Positions 1 through 13,509 of a DNA stretch of 64,000 bases are shown here, one piece after another. Location: positions 83,771,995-83,835,994 of the forward strand of contig OV050031.1 of assembly GCA_920105625.2 (NCBI GenBank), written 5' to 3'. The stretch's first letter is position 1. Every line of letters starts with the position of its first letter. A program made the position numbers and the translations under genes. Below the pieces are notes generated by a model, which saw only the letters and a list, made by a program, of their open reading frames with translations, had not been told where the DNA came from and made no database searches. The DNA is from Clusia tigrina. Lineage: Eukaryota > Arthropoda > Insecta > Diptera > Clusiidae.

Positions 1-3000
1 ACAGAGACGCTGACAGAGGCTGCGACGCCCACTGAGGCAGATAGGGGTAGATATACGCATAGAGAAGGCAGCAGACCCCCCAATCGACAGCGGCAGCGAC
101 TGAGACGCCTACAGATACGATGACAGAGGCTGCGACGCCGACTGAGACGCCGACTGAGGCAGATAGGGGTGGATATAGGCATAGAGAAGGCAGCAGGCTC
201 AAAATCGACAGCGGCAACGACTGACACGCCTACAGAGACGCTGACAGAGGCTGCGACGCCGACTGAGACGCCGACTGAGGCAGTTAGGGGTAGATATAGG
301 CATATAGAAGGCAGCAGACCCCTCAATCGACAGCGGTAGCGACTGAGACGCCTTCAGAAACGCTGACAGAGTCTGCGACGCCGTCTGAGGCAGATAAGGG
401 TGGATATAGGCATAGAGAAAGCAGAAAACTCCTCAATCGACAGCGGCAACGACTCAGACGCCTACAGAGACGCTGACAGAGGCTGCGACGCCTACTGAGG
501 CAGATGGGGGTAGATAGAGGCATATAGAAGGCAGCAGACCCCCCAATCGACAGCGGCAGCGACTGAGACGACTACAGAAACGCTGACAGAGGCTGCGACG
601 CCGACTGAGTCGCCGACTGAGGCAGATAGGGGTAGATATATGCATGGAGAAAGCAGCAGATCCCCGAATCGACTGTGGCAGCGACTGAGACGACTACAGA
701 AACGCTGACAGAGGATGCGACACCGACTGAGGCATATAGGTGTAGATATAGGCATAGAGAAAGCAGCAGACCCCCAACCAACAGTGGCAGCGACTGAGAC
801 GCCCACAGAGACGCTGACAGAGGCTGCGACGCCAGCTGAGACGCCGATGAGGGAGAGAGGAGTAGATATAGGCATAGAGAAGGTAGCAGACCCTCCAATC
901 GAGAGCGGCAACGACTCAGACGCCTACAGGGACGCTGACAGAGGCTGCGACGCCCACTGAGGCAGATAGGGGTAGATATAAGCATAGAGAAGGCAGCAGA
1001 CCCCCCAATCGACAGCGGCAGCGACTGAGACGCCTACAGATACGATGACAGAGGCTGCGACGCCGACTGAGACGCCGACTGAGGCAGATAGGGGTGGATA
1101 TAGGCATAGATAAGGCAGCAGACCCCTCAATCGACAACGGCAGCGACTGAGACGCCTACAGATACGATGACAGAGGCTGCGACGCCGACTGAGGCAGATA
1201 AGGGTGGATATAGGCATAGAGAAAGCAGAAAACTCCTCAATCGACAGCGGCAACGACTCAGACGCCTACAGAGACGCTGACAGAGGCTGCGACGCCCACT
1301 GAGGCAGATAGGTGTAGATATAGGCATAGAGAAAGCAGCAGACCCCCAACCAACAGTGGCAGCGACTGAGACACCCACAGAGACGCTGACAGAGGCTGCG
1401 ACGCCAACTGAGACGCCGATGAGGGAGAGAGGAGTAGATATAGGCATAGAGAAGGTAGCAGACCCTCCAATCGAGAGCGGCAACGACTCAGACGCCTACA
1501 CAGACGCTGACAGAGGCTGCGACGCCCACTGAGGCAGATAGGGGTAGATATAAGCATAGAGAAGGCAGCAGACCCCCAATCGACAGCGGCAGCGACTGAG
1601 ACGCCTACAGATACGATGACAGAGGCTGCGACGCCGACTGAGAAGCCGACTGAGGCAGATAGGGGTGGATATAGGCATAGATAAGGCAGCAGACCCCTCA
1701 ATCGACAACGGCAGCGACTGAGACGCCTACAGATACGATGACAGAGGCTGCGACGCCGACTGAGGCAGATAAGGGTGGATATAGGCATAGAGAAAGCAGA
1801 AAGCTCCTCAATCGACAGCGGCAACGACTCAGACGCCTACAGAGACGCTGACAGAGGCTGCGACGCCTACTGAGGCAGATGGGGGTAGATAGAGGCATAG
1901 AGAAGGCAGCAGACCCCTCAATCGACAGCGGCTGCGACGCCGACTGAGACGCCGACTGAGGCAGATAGGGGTAGATAGAGGCATAGAGAAGGCAGCAGAC
2001 CCACCAATCGACAGCGGCAGCGACTGAGACGCCTTCAGAGACGTTGACAGAGGCTGCGACGCCGACTGAGTCACCGACTGAGGCAGATAGGAGTAGATAT
2101 AGACATAGAGAAGGCAAGCAGATCCCCCAATCGACAGTGGCAGCGACTGAGACGCTGCGACGCCGACTGAGACGCCGATGAGGGAGAGAGGAGTGGATAT
2201 AGGCATAGAGAAGGTAGCAGACCCTCCAATCGACAGCGGCAACGACTCAGACGCCTACAGAGACGCTGACAGAGGCTGCGACGCCCACTAAGGCAGATAG
2301 GGGTAGATATAGGCATAGAGAAGGCAGCAGACCCCCCAATCGACAGCGGCAGCGACTGAGACGCCTACAGATACGATGACAGAGGCTGCGACGCCGACTG
2401 AGACGCCGACTGAGGCAGATAGGGGTGGATGTAGGCATAGAGAAGGCAGCAGACCCCTCAATGGACAGCGACAGCGCCTGAGACGCCAACAGATACGATG
2501 ACAGAGGCTGCGACGCCGACTGAGACGCCGACTGAGGCAGATAGGAGTGGATATAGGCATAGAGAAGGCAGCAGACCCCTCAATCGACAACGGCAGCGAC
2601 TGAGACTCGTACAGAAACGCTGACAGAGGCTGGGACGCCGACTGAGACGCTGACTGAGGCAGTTAGGGGTAGATATAGGCATAGAGAAGGCAGCAGACCC
2701 CTCAATCGACAGCGGCAGCGACGGAGACGCCTTCAGATACGCTGACAGAGGCTGCGACGCCGTCTGAGGCAGATAGGGGTAGATATAGGCATAGAGAAGG
2801 CACCAGACCCCCAATCGACAGCGGCAGCGACTGAGACGACTACAGAAACGCTGACAGAGGCTGCGAAGCCGACTGAGGCAGCTAGGGGTAGATATAGGCA
2901 TAGAGAAGGCAGCAGACCCCCAATCGACAGCGGCAGCGTCTGAGACGCCTTCAGAGACGCTGACAGAGGCTGCGACGCCGACTGAGTCGCCGACTGAGGA

Positions 3001-3828
3001 AGATAGGGGTAGATATATGCATAGAGAAAGCAGCAGATCCCCCAATCGACTGTGGCAGCGACTGAGACGACTACAGAAACGCTGACAGAGGCTGAGACAC
3101 CGACTGAGGCATATAGGTGTAGATATAGGCATAGAGAAGGCACCAGACCCCCCAATCGACAGCGGCAGCGACTGAGACACCTACAGATACGATGACAGAG
3201 GCTGCGACGCCGACTGAGACGCCGACTGAGGAAGATAGGGGTGGATATAGGCATAGAGAAGGCAGCAGACCCCTCAATCGACAGCGGCTGCGACGCCGAC
3301 TGAGACGCCGACTGAGGCAGATAAGGGTAGATATAGGCATAGAGAAGGCGGTAGACCCCCAAATCGATAGCGGAAGCGACTGAGACGCCTTCAGAGACGC
3401 TGACAGAGGCTGCGACGCCGACTGAGTCGCCGACTGAGGCAGATAGGGGTAGATATAGGCATAGAGAAGGCAAGCAGATCCCCCAATCGACAGTGGCAGC
3501 GACTGAGACGACTACAGAAATGCTGACAGAGGCTGCGACACCGACTGAGGCAGATAGGTGTAGATATAGGCATAGAGAAAGCAGCAGACCCCCAACCGAC
3601 AGTGGCAGCGACTGCGACGCTGCGACGCCGACTGAGACGCCGATGAGGGAGAGAGGAGTGGATATAGGCATAGAGAAGGTAGCAGACCCTCCAATCGACA
3701 GCGGCAACGACTCAGACGCCTACAGAGACGCTGACAGAGGCAGCGACGCCCACTGAGGCAGATAGGGGTAGATATAGGCATAGAGAAGGCAGCAGACCCC
3801 CCAATCGACAGCGGCAGCGACTGAGACA

Positions 3829-4288
3829 CCTACAGATACGATGACAGAGGCTGCGACGCCGACTGAGACGCCGACTGAGGCAGATAGGGGTGGATATAGG
3901 CATAGAGAAGGCAGCAGACCCCTCAATCGACAGCGACAGCGACTGAGACGCCTACAGATACGATGACAGAGGCTGCGACGCCGACTGAGACGCCGACTGA
4001 GGCAGATAGGGGTAGATATATGCATAGAGAAGGCAGCAGACCCCTCAATCGACAGCGACAGCGACTGAGACGCCTACAGATACGATGACAGAGGCTGCGA
4101 CGCCGACTGAGACGCCGACTGAGGCAGATAGGGGTGGATATAGGCATAGAGAAGGCAGCAGACCCCTCAATCGACAGCGACAGCGACTGAGACGCCTACA
4201 GATACGATGACAGAGGCTGCGACGCCGACTGAGACGCCGACTGAGGCAGATAGGGGTAGATATATGCATAGAGAAGGCAGCAGACCCC
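3829..4288. repeat. 244-bp dimer, tandemly duplicated
   Basis: Two alternating 122-bp monomers form a dimer that is repeated. Odd monomers read ggggtggatataggcat and even ones ggggtagatatatgcat. The first dimer is 3,829-4,072. The second starts at 4,073 and matches it for 216 bp, to 4,288, where cccctc becomes cccccc. No substitution was seen within the matched part. It is a small, recent, strictly 122-periodic expansion inside an otherwise heterogeneous domain. Confidence 0.85.
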
Positions 4289-5120
4289 CCAATCGACAGT
4301 GGCAGCGACTGAGACGACTACAGAAATGCTGACAGAGGCTGCGACACCGACTGAGGCAGATAGGTGTAGATATAGGCATAGAGAAATCAGCAGACCCCCA
4401 ACCGACAGCGGCAACGACTCAGACGCCTACAGAGACGCTGACGGAGGCTGCGACGCCCACTGAGGCAGATCGGGGTAAATATAGGCATAGAGAAGGCAGC
4501 AGACCCCCAATCGACAGCGGCAGCGACTGAGACGCGTACAGATACGATGACAGAGGCTGCGACGCCGACTGAGACGCCGACTGAGGCAGATAGGGGTGGA
4601 TATAGGCATAGAGAAAGCAGAAAACTCCTCAATCGACAGCGGCAGTGACTGAGACACCTACAGAGATGCTGACAGAGGCTGCGACGCCGACTGATGCAGA
4701 TAGGGGTAGATATAGGCATAGAGAAGGCAGCAGACCCCCCAATCGACAGCGGCAGCGACTGAGACACCTACAGATACGATGACAGAGGCTGCGACGCCGA
4801 CTGAGACGCCGACTGAGGAAGATAGGGGTGGATATAGGCATAGAGAAGGCAGCAGACCCCTCAATCGAAAGCAGCAGCGACTGAGACGCGTACAGATACG
4901 ATGACAGAGGCTGCGACGCCGACTGAGACGCCGACTGAGGCAGATAGGGGTGGATATAGGCATAGAGAAAGCAGAAAACTTCTCAATCGACAGCGGCAGT
5001 GACTGAGACACCTACAGAGATGCAGACAAAGGCTGCGACGCCTACTGATGCAGATAGGGGTAGATATAGCCATAGAGATGGCAGCAGACCCCCCAATCGA
5101 TAGCGGCAGCGGCTAAAACG

Positions 5121-5260
5121 CCTACAGTTACGCTGACAGAGGCTGCGACGCCGACGCCGACTGAGACGCCGACTGAGACGCCGACTGAGGCAGATAGGGG
5201 TAGATATAGGCATTGAGAAGGCAGCAGACCCCCAAATCGACAGCGGCAGCAACTGAGACG
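5121..5260. repeat. Expanded 140-bp monomer (extra 12-mer plus 6 bp)
   Basis: Counted from cctacag to the next ccttcag this monomer is 140 bp, 18 bp longer than the 122-bp form. The extra length lies in the GC-rich half, where gacgcc is doubled and the word gactgagacgcc occurs once more than usual. This fits replication slippage on the 12-base (or 6-base) sub-unit. Confidence 0.8.
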
Positions 5261-5314
5261 CCTTCAGAGACGCTGACAGAGGCTGCGACGCCGACTGAGA
5301 CGCCGACTGAGACG
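5261..5314. repeat. Partial 54-bp monomer (GC-rich half only)
   Basis: The unit starts with ccttcagagacg and reaches another cctacag after only 54 bp. It lacks the whole ggggtagatatagg to aatcgacagcgg half, so two GC-rich halves stand side by side. It follows directly after the 140-bp expanded monomer, which makes 5.12-5.5 kb the most rearranged small stretch of the left domain. Confidence 0.8.
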
Positions 5315-5861
5315 CCTACAGAGACGCGAACAGAGGCTGCGACGCCGACTGAGACGCCGACTGAAGCAGATTGGGGTAGATATAGGCAAAGAGAAGGCAG
5401 CAGACCCCTCAATCGACAGCAGCAGCGACTAAGACGCTTTCAGAGACGCTGACAGAGGCTGCGACGCCGACTGAGACGCCGACTGAGGCAGATAGGCATA
5501 GAGAAGGCACCAGACCCCCAATCGACAGCGGCAGCGACTGAGACGACTACAGAAACGCTGACAGAGGCTGCGACGCCGACTGAGGCAGATAGGGGTAGAT
5601 ATAGGCATAGAGAAGGGAGCAGACCCCCAATCGACAGCGGCAGCGACTGAGACGCCTACAGAAACGCTGAAAAAAGCCTGCGACGCCGACTGAGACGCCA
5701 ACTGAGGCAGATAGGGGTAGATATAGGCACAGATAAGGCAGCAGACCCCTCAATCGGCAGCGGCAGCGACTGAGACTCCTTCAGAGACGCTGACAGAGGC
5801 TGCGGCGCTCACTGAGGCAGATAGGGCTACATATAGGCATAGAGAAGGTAGCAGACCCCCC

Positions 5862-6275
5862 AATCGACAACGGCAGCGACTGAGACTCGTACAGAAACGC
5901 TGACAGAGGCTGGGACGCCGACTGAGTCAGATAGGGGTGGATATAGGCATAGAGAAGGCAACAGGCTCCAAATCGACAGCGGCAACGACTGACACGCCTA
6001 CAGAGACGCTGACAGAGGCTGCGACGCCGACTGAGACGCCGACTGAGGCAGTTAGGGGTAGATATAGGCATAGAGAAGGCAGCAGACCCCCCAATCGACA
6101 GCGGCAGCGACTGAGACGCCTTCAGAAACGCTGACAGAGGCTGCGACGCCGTCTGAGGCAGATAGGGGTAGATATAGGCATAGAGAAGGCACCAGACCCC
6201 CAATCGACAGCGGCAGCGACTGAGACGACTACAGAAACGCTGACAGAGGCTGCGAAGCCGACTGAGGCAGATAGG
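5862..6275. repeat. 414-bp block, copy 1 (partner at 7,071)
   Basis: This block matches 7,071-7,484 at a constant offset of 1,209 bp with only a few substitutions (for example the C-run reads cccccc here and cccctc in the partner). It contains the gactcgtacag, gggacgccgactgagtcag and caacaggctccaaatcg variants, which mark a recurring three- to four-monomer group found across the window. Confidence 0.75.
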
Positions 6276-7070
6276 GGTAGATATAGGCATAGAGAAGGCA
6301 GCAGACCCCCCAATCGACAGCGGCAGCGTCTGAGACGCCTGCAGAGACGCTGACTGAGGCTGCGAAGCCGACTGAGGCAGATAGGGGTAGATATAGGCAT
6401 AGAGAAGGCAGCAGACCCCTCAATCGACAGCGGCTGCGACGCCGACTGAGACGCCGACTGAGGCAGATAGGGGTAGATATAGGCATAGAGAAGGCGGCAG
6501 ACCCCCAAATCGACAGCGGCAGCGACTGAGACGCCTTCAGAGACGCTGACAGAGGCTGCGACGCCGACTGAGTCGCCGACTGAGGCAGATAGGGGTAGAT
6601 ATAGGCATAGAGAAGGCAAGCCGATCCCCCAATCGACAGTGGCAGCGACTCAGACGACTACAGAAATGCTGACAGAGGCTGCGACACCGACTGAGGCAGA
6701 TAGGTGTAGATATAGGCATAGAGAAAGCAGCAGACTCCCAACCGACAGTGGCAGCGACTGAGACGCTGCGACGCCGACTGAGACGCCGAAGAGGGAGAGA
6801 GGAGTGGATATAGGCATAGAGAAGGTAGCAGACCCTCCAATCGACAGCGGCAACGACTCAGACGCCTACAGAGAAGCTGACAGAGGCTGCGACGCCCACT
6901 GAGGCAGATAGGGGTGGATATAGGCATAGAGAAGGCAGCAGACCCCTAAATCGACAGCGACAGCGACTGAGACGCCTACAGATATGATGACAGAGGCTGC
7001 GACGCCGACTGAGACGCCGACTGAGGCAGATAGGAGTGGATATAGGCATAGAGAAGGCAGCATACCCCTC

Positions 7071-7484
7071 AATCGACAACGGCAGCGACTGAGACTCGTA
7101 CAGAAACGCTGACAGAGGCTGGGACGCCGACTGAGTCAGATAGGGGTGGATATAGGCATAGAGAAGGCAACAGGCTCCAAATCGACAGCGGCAACGACTG
7201 ACACGCCTACAGAGACGCTGACAGAGGCTGCGACGCCGACTGAGACGCCGACTGAGGCAGTTAGGGGTAGATATAGGCATAGAGAAGGCAGCAGACCCCT
7301 CAATCGACAGCGGCAGCGACTGAGACGCCTTCAGAAACGCTGACAGAGGCTGCGACGCCGTCTGAGGCAGATAGGGGTAGATATAGGCATAGAGAAGGCA
7401 CCAGACCCCCAATCGACAGCGGCAGCGACTGAGACGACTACAGAAACGCTGACAGAGGCTGCAAAGCCGACTGAGGCAGATAGG
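7071..7484. repeat. 414-bp block, copy 2 (partner at 5,862)
   Basis: Second copy of the block at 5,862-6,275. The match stops where this copy loses one G of ggggt (gatagggtggat, about 7,485) and changes into a different monomer type, which places a junction near 7,484. Confidence 0.72.
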
Positions 7485-9093
7485 GTGGATATAGGCGTAG
7501 ATAAGGCAGCAGACCCTCAATCGACAACGGCAGCGACTGAGACGCCTACAGATACGATGACAGAGGCTGCGACGCCGACTGAGGCAGATAAGGGTGGATA
7601 TAGGCATAGAGAAAGCAGAAAGCTCCTCAATCGACAGCGGCAACGACTCAGACGCCTACAGAGACGCTGACAGAGGCTGCGACGCCCACTGAGGCAGATA
7701 CGTGTAGATATAGGCATAGAGAAAGCAGCAGACCCCCAACCAACAGTGGCAGCGACTGAGACGCCCACAGAGACGCTGACAGAGGCTGCGACGCCAACTG
7801 AGACGCCGATGAGGGAGAGAGGAGTAGATATAGGCATAGAGAAGGTAGCAGACCCTCCAATCGAGAGCGGCAACGACTCAGACGCCTACAGAGATGCTGA
7901 CAGAGGATGCGACGCCCACTGAGGCAGATAGGGGTAGATATAAGCATAGAGAAGGCAGCAGACCCCCCAATCGACAGCGGCAGCGACTGAGACGCCTACA
8001 GATACGATGACAGAAGCTGCGACGCCGACTGAGACGCCGACTGAGGCAGATAGGGGTGGATATAGGCATAGATAAGGCAGCAGACCCCTCAATCGACAAC
8101 GGCAGCGACTGAGACGCCTACAGATACGATGACAGAGGCTGCGACGCCGACTGAGGCATATAAGGGTGGATATAGGCATAGAGAAAGCAGAAAACTCCTC
8201 AATCGACAGCGGCAACGACTCAGACGCCTACAGAGACGCTGACAGAGGCTGCGACGCCTACTGAGGCAGATAGTGGTAGATATAGGCATAGAGAAGGCAG
8301 CAGACCCCTCAATCGACAGCGGCTGCGACGCCGACTGAGACGCCGACTGAGGCAGATAGGGGTAGATATAGGCATAGAGAAGGCAAGCAGATCCCCCAAT
8401 CGACAGTGGCAGCGACTGAGACGACTACAGAAATGCTGACAGAGGCTGCGACACCGACTGAGGCAGATAGGTGTAGATATAGGCATAGAGAAAGCAGCAG
8501 ACCCCCAACCGACAGTGGCAGCGACTGAGACGCTGCGACGCCGACTGAGACGCCGATGAGGGAGAGAGGAGTGGATATAGGCATAGAGAAGGTAGCAGAC
8601 CCTCCAATCGACAGCGGCAACGACTCAGACGCCTACAGAGACGCTGACAGAGGCTGCGACGCCCACTGAGGCAGATAGGGGTATATAGGCATGGAGAAGG
8701 CAGCAGACCCCCCAATCGACAGCGGCAGCGACTGAGACGCCTACAGATACGATCAGAGAGGCTGCGACGCCGAATGAGACGCAGACTGACGCAGATAGGG
8801 GTGGATATAGGCATAGAGAAGGCAGCAGACCCCTCAATCGACAGCGACAGCGACTGAGACGCCTACAGATACGATGACAGAGGCTGCGACGCCGACTGAG
8901 ACGCCGACTGAGGCAGATAGGAGTGGATATAGGCATAGAGAAGGCAGCAGACCACTCAATCGACAACGGCAGCGCCTGAGACTCGTACAGAAACGCTGAC
9001 AGAGGCTGGGACGCCGACTGAGTCAGATAGGGGTGGATATAGGCATAGAGAAAGCAGAAAACTCCTCAATCGACAGCGGCAACGACTCAGACG

Positions 9094-9144
9094 CCTACAG
9101 AGAAGGCAACAGGCTCCAAATCGACAGCGGTAACTTCTGACACG
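9094..9144. repeat. Truncated 51-bp monomer (deletion junction)
   Basis: The sequence from one cctacag to the next is only 51 bp. The start of a monomer (cctacagaga) runs straight into the late part of another (aggcaacaggctcc), skipping most of the GC-rich half and the gatatagg segment. Both parental sequences share agaga at the join, which suggests a deletion or unequal exchange at short homology. The following part carries the rare variant cggtaacttctgacacg, which reappears at 20,103 and 22,685. Confidence 0.8.
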
Positions 9145-9838
9145 CCTACAGAGACGTTGACAGAGGCTGCGACGCCGACTGAGACGCCGACTGAGGCAGT
9201 TAGGGGTAGATATAGGCATAGAGAAGGCAGCAGACCCCTCATTCGACAGCGGCAGCGACTGAGACGCCTTCAGAAACGCTGACAGAGGCTGCGACGCCGT
9301 CTGAGGCAGATAGGGGTAGATATAGGCATAGAGAAGGCACCAGACCCCCAATCGATAGCGGCAGCGACTGAGACGACTACAGAAACGCTGACAGAGGCTG
9401 CGGAGCCGACTGAGGCAGATAGGGGTAGATATAGGCATAGAGAAGGCAGCAGACCCCCCAATCGACAACGGCAGCGTCTGAGACGCCTTCAGAGACGCTG
9501 ACAGAGGCTGCGACGCCGACTGAGTCGCCGACTGAGGCAGATAGGGGTAGATATATGCATAGAGAAAGCAGCAGATCCCCCAATCGACTATGGCAGCGAC
9601 TGAGACGACTACAGAAACGCTGACAGAGGCTGCGACACCGACTGAGGCATATAGGTGTAGATATAGGCATAGAGAAAGCAGCAGACCCCCAACCAACAGT
9701 GGCAGCGACTGAGACGCCCACAGAGACGCTGACAGAGGCTGCGACGCCAACTGAGACGCCGATGAGGGAGAGAGGAGTAGATATAGGCATAGAGAAGGTA
9801 GCGGACCCCCCAATCGACAGCGGCAGCGACTGAGACGC
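9105..9838. repeat. ~730-bp block shared with 22,660-23,393
   Basis: The rare variant cggtaacttctgacacg and the monomers after it match 22,660-23,393 at a constant offset of 13,555 bp (for example taacttc at 9,131 and 22,686), with scattered substitutions such as gatagcgg against gacagcgg. Homology ends about 9,838, where this copy reads gcctacagatacg and the partner gcccacagagacg. It is a long-range shared block, not a tandem neighbour. Confidence 0.72.
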
Positions 9839-11596
9839 CTACAGATACGATGACAGAGGCTGCGACGCCGACTGAGACGCCGACTGTGGCAGATAGGGGT
9901 GGATATAGGCATAGAGAAGGCAGCAGACCCCTCAATCGACAGCGACAGCGACTGAGACGCCTACAGATACGATGACAGAGGCTGCGACGCCGACTGAGAC
10001 GCCGACTGAGGCAGATAGGAGTGGATATAGGCATAGAGAAAGCAGCAGACCCCTAAATCGACAACGGCAGCGACTGAGACTCGTACAGAAACGCTGACAG
10101 AGGCTGGGACGCCGACTGAGTCAGATAGGGGTGGATATAGGCATAGAGAAGGCAACAGGCTCCAAATCGACAGCGGCAACGACTGACACGCCTACAGAAA
10201 CGCTGACAGAGGCTGCGACGCCGCTTGAGACGCCGACTGAGGCAGTTAGGGGTATATATAGGCATAGAGAAGGCAGCAGACCCCTCAATCGACAGCGGCA
10301 GCGACTGAGACGCCCTCAGAGACGCTGAAAGAGGCTGCGACGCCCACTGAGGCAGATAGGTGTAGATATAGGCATAGAGAAAGCAGCAGACCCCCAACCA
10401 ACAGTGGCAGCGACTGAGACGCCCACAGAGACGCTGACAGAGGCTGCGACGCCAACTGAGACGCCGATGAGGGAGAGAGGAGTAGATATAGGCATAGAGA
10501 AGGTAGCAGACCCTCCAATCGAGAGCGGCAACGACTCAGACGCCTACAGAGACGCTGACAGAGGATGCGACGCCCACTGAGGCAGATAGGGGTAGATATA
10601 GGCATAGATAAGGCAGCAGACCCCTCAATCGACAACGGCAGCGACTGAGACGCCTACAGATACGATGACAGAGGCTGCGACGCCGACTGAGGCAGATAAT
10701 TGTGGATATAGGCATAGAGAAAGCAGAAAACTCCTCAATCGACAGCGGCAACGACTCAGACGCCTACAGAGACGCTGACAGATTCTGCGACGCCTACTGA
10801 GGCAGATAGTGGTAGATATAGGCATAGAGAAGGCAGCAGACCCCTCAATCGACAGCGGCTGCGACGCCGACTGAGACGCCGACTGAGGCAGAAAGCGGTA
10901 GATATAGGCATAGAGAAGGCAAGCAGATCCCCCAATCGACAGTGGCAGCGACTGAGACGACTACAGAAATGCTGACAGAGGCTGCGACACCGACTGAGGC
11001 AGATAGGTGTAGATATAGGCATAGAGAAAGCAGCAGACCCCCAACCGACAGTGGCAGCGACTGAGACGCTGCGATGCCGACTGAGACGCCGATGAGGGAG
11101 AGAGGAGTGGATATAGGCATAGAGAAGGTAGCAGACCCTCCAATCGACAGCGGCAACGACTCAGACGCCTACAGAGACGCTGACAGAGGCTGCGACGCCC
11201 ACTGAGGCAGATAGGGGTAGATATAGGCATAGAGAAGGCAGCAGACCCCCCAATCGACAGCGGCAGCGACTGAGACGCCTACAGATACGATGACAGAGGC
11301 TGCGACGCCGACTGAGACGCCGACTGAGGCAGATAGGGGTAGATATATGCATAGAGAAAGCAGCAGATTCCCCAATCGACTGTGGCAGCGACTGAGACGA
11401 CTACAGAAACGCTGACAGAGGCTGCGACACCGACTGAGGCATATAGGTGTAGATATAGGCATAGAGAAAGCAGCAGACCCCCAACCAACAGTGGCAGCGA
11501 CTGAGACGCCCACAGTGACGCTGACAGAGGCTGCGACGCCAACTGAGACGCCGATGAGGGAGAGAGGAGTAGATATAGGCATAGAGAAGGTAGCAG
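9805..11596. repeat. Higher-order repeat, copy 1 (1,792 bp)
   Basis: First of three successive copies of one monomer order. It aligns with 11,597-13,509 at an offset of 1,791-1,792 bp up to about 10,600, and 1,913 bp afterwards. The change of offset is one missing 122-bp monomer in this copy: at 10,602 it passes from a gaggcagataggggtag monomer directly to catagataaggcagcag, where copy 2 has one more unit (about 12,393-12,514). Distinctive shared variants are gacgccgcttgag, ggggtatatatagg and ataattg. Confidence 0.82.
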
Positions 11597-13509
11597 ACCC
11601 CCAATCGACAGCGGCAGCGACTGAGACGCCTACAGATACGATGACAGAGGCTGCGACGCCGACTGAGACGCCGACTGAGGCAGATAGGGGTGGATATAGG
11701 CATAGAGAAGGCAGCAGACCCCTCAATCGACAGCGACAGCGACTGAGACGCCTACAGATACGATGACAGAGGCTGCGACGCCGACTGAGACGCCGACTGA
11801 GGCAGATAGGAGTGGATATAGGCATAGAGAAAGCAGCAGACCCCTAAATCGACAACGGCAGCGACTGAGACTCGTACAGAAACGCTGACAGAGGCTGGGA
11901 CGCCGACTGAGTCAGATAGGGGTGGATATAGGCATAGAGAAGGCAACAGGCTCCAAATCGACAGCGGCAACGACTGACACGCCTACAGAAACGCTGACAG
12001 AGGCTGCGACGCCGCTTGAGACGCCGACTGAGGCAGTTAGGGGTATATATAGGCATAGAGAAGGCAGCAGACCCCTCAATCGACAGCGGCAGCGACTGAG
12101 ACGCCCTCAGAGACGCTGAAAGAGGCTGCGACGCCCACTGAGGCAGATAGGTGTAGATATAGGCATAGAGAAAGCAGCAGACCCCCAACCAACAGTGGCA
12201 GCGACTGAGACGCCCACAGAGACGCTGACAGAGGCTGCGACGCCAACTGAGACGCCGATGAGGGAGAGAGGAGTAGATATAGGCATAGAGAAGGTAGCAG
12301 ACCCTCCAATCGAGAGCGGCAACGACTCAGACGCCTACAGAGACGCTGACAGAGGATGCGACGCCCACTGAGGCAGATAGGGGTAGATATAAGCATAGAG
12401 AAGGCAGCAGACCCCCCAATCGACAGCGGGAGCGACTGAGACGCCTACAGATACGATGACAGAGGCTGCGACGCCGACTGAGACGCCGACTGAGGCAGAT
12501 AGGGGTGGATATAGGCATAGATAAGGCAGCAGACCCCTCAATCGACAACGGCAGCGACTGAGACGCCTACAGATACGATGACAGAGGCTGCGACGCCGAC
12601 TGAGGCAGATAATTGCGGATATAGGCATAGAAAAAGCAGAAAACTCCTCAATCGACAGCGGCAACGACTCAGACGCCTACAGAGACGCTGACAGAGGCTG
12701 CGACGCCTACTGAGGCAGATAGTGGTAGATATAGGCATAGAGAAGGCAGCAGACCCCTCAATCGACAGCGGCTGCGACGCCGACTGAGACGCCGACTGAG
12801 GCAGAAAGCGGTAGATATAGGCATAGAGAAGGCAAGCAGATCCCCCAATCGACAGTGGCAGCGACTGAGACGACTACAGAAATGCTGACAGAGGCTGCGA
12901 CACCGACTGAGGCAGATAGGTGTAGATATAGGCATAGAGAAAGCAGCAGACCCCCAACCGACAGTGGCAGCGACTGAGACGCTGCGATGCCGACTGAGAC
13001 GCCGATGAGGGAGAGAGGAGTGGATATAGGCATAGAGAAGGTAGCAGACCCTCCAATCGACAGCGGCAACGACTCAGACGCCTACAGAGACGCTGACAGA
13101 GGCTGCGACGCCCACTGAGGCAGATAGGGGTAGATATAGGCATAGAGAAGGCAGCAGACCCCCCAATCGACAGCGGCAGCGACTGAGAAGCCTACAGATA
13201 CGATGACAGAGGCTGCGACGCCGACTGAGACGCCGACTGAGGCAGATAGGGGTAGATATATGCATAGAGAAAGCAGCAGATCCCCCAATCGACTGTGGCA
13301 GCGACTGAGACGACTACAGAAACGCTGACAGAGGCTGCGACACCGACTGAGGCATATAGGTGTAGATATAGGCATAGAGAAAGCAGCAGACCCCCAACCA
13401 ACAGTGGTAGCGACTGAGACGCCCACAGTGACGCTGACAGAGGCTGCGACGCCAACTGAGACGCCGATGAGGGAGAGAGGAGTAGATATAGGCATAGAGA
13501 AGGTAGCAG
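11597..13509. repeat. Higher-order repeat, copy 2 (1,913 bp)
   Basis: Second copy of the 9,805-11,596 unit. It retains the extra 122-bp monomer and is therefore 1,913 bp. It is followed without a gap by a third, partial copy. The variants ccgcttgag, ggggtatatatagg, gcagaaagcgg and ataattg are in the same order as in copy 1. Confidence 0.82.

Noticed and set aside
265..285. Telomere-like ttaggg in gcagttaggggtag
   Set aside because: It is a single hexamer in a monomer variant (gttagggg in place of gatagggg), not a tandem telomeric run.
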